DNA from: Microvelia longipes
Lineage: Eukaryota > Arthropoda > Insecta > Hemiptera > Veliidae
Direction: 5' to 3'
Assembly: GCA_018340805.1 (NCBI GenBank)
Contig: JACMZG010000008.1
Span: 57,682,962-57,746,961, forward strand
DNA length: 64,000 bases
Shown here piece by piece: positions 57,780 through 64,000 of the stretch. Under the pieces are notes generated by a model. That model searched no databases. It was not told the origin of the DNA and worked only from the letters and a program-made list of their open reading frames with translations. The stretch's first letter is position 1. The number at the start of each line of letters is the position of its first letter. A program made the translations under genes and the position numbers.

Positions 57780-60020
57780 TTTTTTGTTTGTTTTATTTTG
57801 TGATTTTTTTATGCCTATTTCTGGACGTATTATTCATAAAAATGTAGATCTTCTTAGATAAATTCTTTAAAATGATTGTTGTTTATTCTTATGACTCTTA
57901 ATATATGTGATTTGTTTACAACATTGCACTGATGTAGTGCCAAAATAATCCATCACGCTAGATTACATCTAGACAGATTGTTTACTTGTAAAAACTAAAT
58001 AAATATGCCAAAAGTTTAATTTTAGATTTATAAATCTATTTTCACGTGTTACGTTTTTCTTGGGACAAAACATCTGCTGATACGTTATTTAAAAATAAAT
58101 GTGCCTTTGTCATGAATAAATGTTAATAACTTGTTTGAATCTTCGGTTATTGATGTATAAAATATTTTTGCATTGGATATTAATTTAAAATTATGATAGT
58201 CAATTTTTAGTATTTCTCGAGGGAGAAACGTGAACTCAAATATTACCTGGTAATTGTGTAAAGAAGGTTTACATTGTTCGCTACGAACTAAATTGTTTTT
58301 TTTTTATGCTAAAATAAATAAATAAATAAATTTATGCTAATTTAATAAATTTTTTATGCTATAATGTAAAATTATTTATTCTTAATTTGCATTTTAATTT
58401 GGTCCATTATATTCATTATTATTTAAATTTATTTAACCAAACCCAATTTTAAAAATATTTAATTACCTTTTATATATCTCATATATGAGATAATATTATT
58501 CTCTTCAATAAAATATGTGTGAACTTTTTTTTGTTACATTTAACTTTTAAAATTATCAAGACAGAATAGATAGTAGTTTATTTTATATAAAAAAAAAAAG
58601 TTTCCGCGATAGTTATTTAACTTTTTTCAAAGAGAAACTTTTAGATAAAGATTTCTATAAAACTTGTTGGAAAATAATCCAAACTGATACCATAAAATTT
58701 TCTAGTTAAGTATTAAAGTTTTAAGTAAATAATTCTCCAAAATTGGCTTTGTTTAAAATTTGATATTTCTCTTTATAATTACTTGTATTATTTTATTATA
58801 ATAACATTTTTAAGAATAATGTCCGCTTGAACGCCTTTCACTGCTGTTAAAAAATGTTACAGCTTTTTAATTATCATAATTGCTGTTACTTATTCTTGCA
58901 ATCATTAGTCTTTTTATATTTACCTTTTTACTATAACTTTTTCCTGTAGTTATTTTGCTCCATTTTTTATTTACCTTAATTGAAAAATAAAATATTATAA
59001 TTAATTTCTATTAACTTAATTTTATAACTTCTGTATTTTAATTTTGCGATTTTGATTTTTCATTTATTTTGTAGAAAATGTTTTTTACAAAATAATAAAT
59101 TAAACAAAACAAAACTAATTTAAACAAAACGGTTACTTTTAATTTTGAATTAGTTTACATTTAAGTTTTTCTGCAAACTTTTTATTTTAATTAATTAAAT
59201 AGATAAGTTTTTTTTAATAATTAAAAAATTTTAAATAATGTATGATAATAGTAATTTGATTTAAGTTAAAATTTAGAAAAAATATGACAAACTCTTTTTC
59301 TCTTAATGATGTCTTATTCTTTATGCTTTTCCTTTTTTAATAATTTTCATTTTTCTTTTACGCATTTATTTTATTTTATTTTTTTTATTACGCATTCACT
59401 TTCTACTTTAAAATAAATAGGAATTAAATGAAAGTAAAGTTAATAGAGCGAAAAAAATAAATAAATGAATAATTGCCTAGAGTTTAATACAGATAAAAAT
59501 GTGAATGAACTATAATGTATTGTACTATGAATTAATATTTTATAAGTATCCTTAACCAGTATGCCACTATTTTTGTGTGTGGAAAACTTGTCAAGCTGGA
59601 TTTTTTCTATAGAAATAGATTCTCGCTTTCACAGTTTACTTTAATCAGTAAAGCAAAGTAAGTAAATAAGTAAAATTTATCTTATACCTAAATACCGTGA
59701 AACATAGAGATATATTACTAGAGTGGCCCTATTGATTAACTTTTGAAACATCGAAAAAATAATATGCCCACCATCGACTATCTATACTCAAATGAACTGA
59801 ACAAAATTACAGTGACTTATGAAGTAGAACGCTGAAAATATAAATCAAAACACAAACAATGTGCAGGAAGCCGAAAAAATTGATTTCTTATAACCTTAAC
59901 TCACTCTTAGGAGAGGTTAAAGAGGTTATACAGAGAGAGCCCAAAATGATGTATCAGGACTCCTAATGGATTGAGATAGGCTATGCCCCCTCTAGTATAT
60001 ATCTCTATGTCGTGAAATAA
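57780..60020. other. Unannotated AT-rich sequence
   Basis: No gene or repeat boundary seen. Among the most AT-rich parts of the window. Confidence 0.3.
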
Positions 60021-60027
60021 TACTCAC

Positions 60028-60066
60028 TGCTTAAACGTTGCAATCATAAAATTACAAGATTCATAC
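60028..60066 (-). CDS. Possible micro-exon, minus strand (speculative)
   Basis: A strong acceptor TTCTTTTTGTTTCAG| and a strong donor GCA|GTGAGTATT enclose 39 bases. One frame is open (YESCNFMIATFK). The acceptor is followed at once by GTATGA, so this could instead be read as a minus-strand recursive splice site with a weak donor. Confidence 0.2.
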
Positions 60067-60069
60067 CTG

Positions 60070-61570
60070 AAACAAAAAGAACGCAATTTGTTATTAAATA
60101 AATTCAAATTTGCAAAATAGACCCAATCATTTGTTTTACTTTGAGAAATGTTTATTGCGGTTTTATCTCGATGAACCGAGTTCTCTCTATTTCGCTGGTA
60201 GGTAATGGGTTGAATATTGTTACTTTTTGATAATAATAATTTTAACCCAACAAACTATTGTTTCAGCTTGTCAGTAACACTGAACTAACAAATGTGTTGT
60301 TTTAATGCAATATAGCAGCTTATTTGCTTTTAGCTACGATTTATTTACTCCTATAAAATGAATTTTAACTTAAAAATTATTCAGTACAATCACTGGTTAG
60401 TTTCTCTTACATGTTATATTAAGGCACTAAAAATGTTAAGTTACCAGCTAATGCTGGTCACATATTCTTATTGTAATTCAATGGAAAAACCCAAAAAGCA
60501 AAAAATGGATTCAGTAATTGATTTTTTAGTTCATGACTAACTTAACTTAAATAAAAAAAAATATATTATTGAGCTTTAGATTAGTAAAAATTTAATAATA
60601 TAGTTCCACTTTTAGGCGGCTATATATTTAATTTTTAATATAACGGTAGGTTTTAATAAAGGGAATTCGTTTTTAGATGAATGAGTAATTAGGTGGATAT
60701 TTTTAAAAAATTTATATCTATTAACTTCTTAAAAACAATTAAGATGACAAGACATACAAAGAATAAAAACGTAATTCAAATATTCTACCCTTAGCTTCCA
60801 TCTATCTCATCCTAGACTATTTGATTACCGTTTATTTGAGCGTTCTTAAAAAAGCATTACAAACAGAGCATATTTATTAAATAAGCCTCTCAATATTAGG
60901 ATGAAATTAGTCTAATTTCTTTTTTTACCCGCAGTAAACAGCTATTTTGAATAAGAATAATTTAAATTTATCAAAATTGTATTTTAAAAGGATGTAAAAA
61001 CTAGTGATTAATATGAATGCTTGTTTACAATTATTTAATGGCTGGTAAAGCAATCGTTTTTTTTTCATCCAGACTAATGGAGTTGTAAAGATACAAATTT
61101 AAAATAAAATACAGAGTAGGAGTTTCAATTAAAGTTTTTCAACATCTAAATACGTTTTTACAAATCATTCCCCACTTGGATTTATTAATTTGATCTTCAA
61201 TAGTGACAGCTGTTCTTTTATTCAATCATCGTAGTTGAATTTAAGAGTTTTTTTTAACTAAAAAGATACTAATTATTTTTAGAACTTCGACAGGATGGAA
61301 CGAAGTTAAAATTTAATTTAACTTGGGAGGCTGAATCCTCCCTACTTGTTGCAAATCCTCTCTCCTTTCCCACCCTTTAGTACCTTATTTTTTCTTCTTT
61401 TTTCTGACTTGGTTTTTAAATAGCCTTAGGCACTTTTGAAATTGTTTATTTTTAGTTAACTACCAAAATTGTATTGAAAGAAATTAATATTATATCGGTA
61501 ATAAGAAATAATAAAGGTAAATGAAAAGGTATCTATTAGTCTTTTTGGAAAGAAACGAAAAAGAAAATTG
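60070..61570. other. Unannotated AT-rich sequence
   Basis: No gene or repeat boundary seen. The 60-codon frame at 60,358 is AT-driven and ends in a basic tail without motif. Confidence 0.3.
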
Positions 61571-61574
61571 AAAA

Positions 61575-62470
61575 CTAGTTTTACCGAATTTCCTGTGGAA
61601 AAAAAATTATCAATAAAGTGGGTAGCATGGCGGGTGTCGGATCTAGGAGTGGGTCGTAAATCCGTATCAGAGGTTCCTAATTACGAAAAAGACGTCTTGC
61701 GAAACTTTATGTGCACATTTTTATATAAAACGGCACAAAAATCAATATTATAAACAAAAGTATCCCTAATTTAATTATTAATATTTTACCCGTAAAAAAG
61801 TGTTTTAATCTAATCAAACTGGTCCGGAGTCCAGACCACTTAAGTAGTGGAGATACGATCACTTAATGGGTATTTTAATCGAGAGAAACCGTTTCAAAGT
61901 GGATACGACCTCTTTAAGTGACAAAACTAAATTTTGAGTTTGCTGTTGCTTTAAGACTCTAAGAAGAATGACCAAAAAGTCGAAAAACCCGTGATAAATA
62001 ACCGGAAACCCTATTGTAAGGTTACTAAACAACCGATTATGAGTAGGGTAACATATTGGTTGTCTTTTGAAGCTTTGAGGGAAATTAATTCGATCAGTAT
62101 CCAAACAAGCACTCAAAAAGTTGAAGCCAAACTACTCAAGTTTATAACTACAAAATAATTTCGGACGCTTTTTGGGCGAAATCCCTTTAAAATACCTGCT
62201 TCCGGATTAATCAAAGGAAATACGCTAAAAATGTTTACTTGTAAGCATTAAGTTAATTAAATTAAACTAAATTAAAACTTAGTTTTAAAATATTTCATAT
62301 AATTGTGTGTACTGCTTATTTTGGAAGGTTGAGCAAAGGTTTGTATAACCAATTAGATAAACATGTGCGATTCCTTTAAATAGTCCGGAAGCACTACGAA
62401 GGAAATTCGCCGATTATACGGATCTCCACCCAGTGTTTTTAATTGAATTACATGTTAAGTAATAATGCAC
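61575..62470. repeat. Diverged relative of repeat C
   Basis: AATCCGTATCAGAGGTTCCTAA and TACGAAAAAGACGTCTTGCG match 27,308-27,355. ACTGGTCCGGAGTCCAGACC and GATACGACCTCTTTAAGTGA match the 150-bp module. AAGGAAATTCGCCGATTATA then CGGATCTCCACC match the palindrome arm. Block order is conserved. There is no large palindrome here, so the 28.3-29.0-kb inverted structure arose in the other copy. Confidence 0.6.
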
Positions 62471-63315
62471 ATACTGCTGGAATTGCTTTAAACAAACTCA
62501 TTAGTAAAGACTTGATAAATAGAATAGAAACTGTTGTGTAGAGCATTAATTTATTAGCTAATCTGTTAATACTCTGTTATCCTGTTGAAACAGGATTAAT
62601 AGACTCTAACCGCATAACAGATCTCTTAATTTACATTCTACTGTGTTACCGGCTGTTTAAAAGGCCCTTTTCTATTTACTCAGGTATATATCAGCAATCC
62701 GCTTTAGAAACAATATTTTAAACTACCTACATAAAGCTTTAAACTACAGAGGTTAATGTAAAAATAAGGAAATGTAACGTTTATGAATATAATAATTATT
62801 TTATAAGAGTAATAGTCGTAGTTTATAATAATTATTTGAAAGAGTGTTAAAATCGTAATCGTACACTTGATTATTACTACGTATAGCTGATTTAAATTAA
62901 TAATTATTTTTCACAAAAGTATCTTCTATTAAGGCAAATGTATAAAAATAGAAATGTTTATCAAATTCACAAAATGCTTACTCATGTTTGCTTCACGTAT
63001 GTTTTGTCTTTAAGCTTAAATCATGCTTAGAATTTACAATGTTTGACACACCTTGTCTGCGAATTTTATCAATAAATTATTTTTTTCATGCGGAGAAATA
63101 TATTATAAAACAGTATCCCAATGATACAATTTTGGTGGTTTATTCATTGCTTATGCGTTGTCACGAAATAAATTTTAAATTCAGTCAAATATAAAATCAG
63201 AGAAGAGTATTATGCGTATTGTGTCTGTAAATCTACGTATTTTTCTCTTTTACTTTCATATGTTGTTTAAATATTCGATTATATGTGAATTGGTAAGAAA
63301 TTCAATGTTTAGTAT
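62471..63315. other. AT-rich spacer, nothing recognised
   Basis: No gene or repeat boundary seen. The 68-codon frame at 62,988 shows no motif. Confidence 0.3.
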
Positions 63316-63319
63316 ATTT

Positions 63320-64000
63320 TTACTTTTCCCCATTTATAGCATAAATGTATGGGAATAGTATTGTGTTTGCATTAAAAAATCTGAAAACGAGATTTCACCT
63401 AAATTATCAATTTCAGGTGTTTTTAAGCCCTGCTGGGTGGGTTTTATAAAGTTTTCTATCTGTATGTGTGTGTGACAGTTACCTCAGACATATTTATGCT
63501 AGCTGTGCTCCAAGTATATTTATGCTAAAGAGTTGAAGCTTAGAACAAATATCAATGTTTAGTACTAGGTCTAGTTCTTGTGCTATCCAAAAAAAATTGT
63601 TGACATTAATCAGCAGTGACGATTTGGTATTTTTTTCATACAACGCCAAAAATTATTTGAGTTTTGGCCCGCATGTACCCAGGATTTGTTCAATTTTATC
63701 AAATTTATACGAATAATGTTTTGTATACGTGTTGTATATAAAATCTAATAATAATCCGTTTTTATAATCAATACGAAAAAGCCTCTCCACAAAGTTAATT
63801 TAATAAAATTCAAACCCGGCTTTCAACCCTAAACGGTCATCATCAGTGCCGGAGAGAAGAATATATAGATGTAGGTGAGTCTATGATATCATGACTGAGA
63901 CTGAATCCATTTTAGTTTAAATTCAGTACAAGTGTATCCTCTTTCATTACCAATAAGTATACTAAGTTTTTTTTTTTAATGGGGCAAGTATATTACGGTT
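63320..64000 (+). repeat. Family A element, copy A9 (runs off the window)
   Basis: ACTTTTCCCCATTTATAGC, GAATAGTATTGTGTTTGC, GAGATTTCACC, a TATGTGTGTGTGAC run, TATTTATGCTAAAGAGTTGA. After a PLE-tail insertion it resumes with TTTAAATTCAGTACAAGTGT, matching A5 at 45,035-45,056. The 5S block would lie beyond the window end. Confidence 0.65.
63775..63905 (-). mobile_element. PLE 3'-tail fragment nested in A9
   Basis: The minus strand reads GGCACTGATGATGACCG, TTTAGGGTTGAAAGCCGGGT, then TTTGTGGAGAGGC. This matches the tail of the 17.4-kb element (GCACTGATGATGACC, GGTTGAAAGCG, TTTGTGGAGAGAC). It interrupts family A sequence that is continuous in A5, so it is the younger insertion. Confidence 0.7.

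Overview
This window looks like AT-rich, repeat-laden nuclear DNA from an animal, most likely an invertebrate. No open frame on either strand resembles a complete gene. There are long pure (AT)n tracts, a Penelope-like retroelement with a GIY-YIG endonuclease, a Jockey/I-type LINE tail, tRNA-derived SINEs, a pogo/Tigger-type DNA transposon and a hAT-like terminal-repeat element. The sequence does not fix the phylum.

Layout. 0.47-1.03 kb: hAT-like relic. 1.5-2.8 and 5.35 kb: (AT)n. 7.5-7.8 kb: FLYWCH/MULE-like coding relic (-). 8.3 kb: fold-back repeat. 9.8-10.2 kb: old tandem duplication. 13.9 kb: relic of a GC-rich hairpin family. 15.1-17.4 kb: Penelope-like element with an inverted 3' copy on its 5' side. 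20.9-25.3 kb: Tigger-type element bounded by ~90-bp inverted repeats, carrying two copies of a compound 'GC-hairpin + B' repeat and a SINE. 25.7 kb: 20-bp minisatellite. 27.2-29.0 kb: compound repeat 'C' ending in a 289-bp-arm palindrome. 29.8 kb: intact SINE. 32.3-33.1 kb: perfect palindrome, 29-bp minisatellite with a three-unit higher order, and a LINE tail. 30-64 kb: at least nine copies of one dispersed family ('A'), several containing a 5S-rRNA-like Pol III promoter.

The most interesting signals are: (1) family A, a mobile repeat with an embedded 5S rRNA segment (box A to box C) and a T-run downstream; (2) arrays of GC hairpins capped by TTC/GAA triloops, with paired-base changes between copies; (3) two polypyrimidine-AG|GTAAGC junctions on the + strand, 26.2 kb apart, that look like recursive splice sites and would place much of the window inside one very long + strand intron; and (4) several short minus-strand open segments bounded by plausible splice sites, which may be exons or chance. 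The remaining sequence is AT-rich and featureless to inspection. Coordinates of old repeats are approximate, and family relationships were read by eye.
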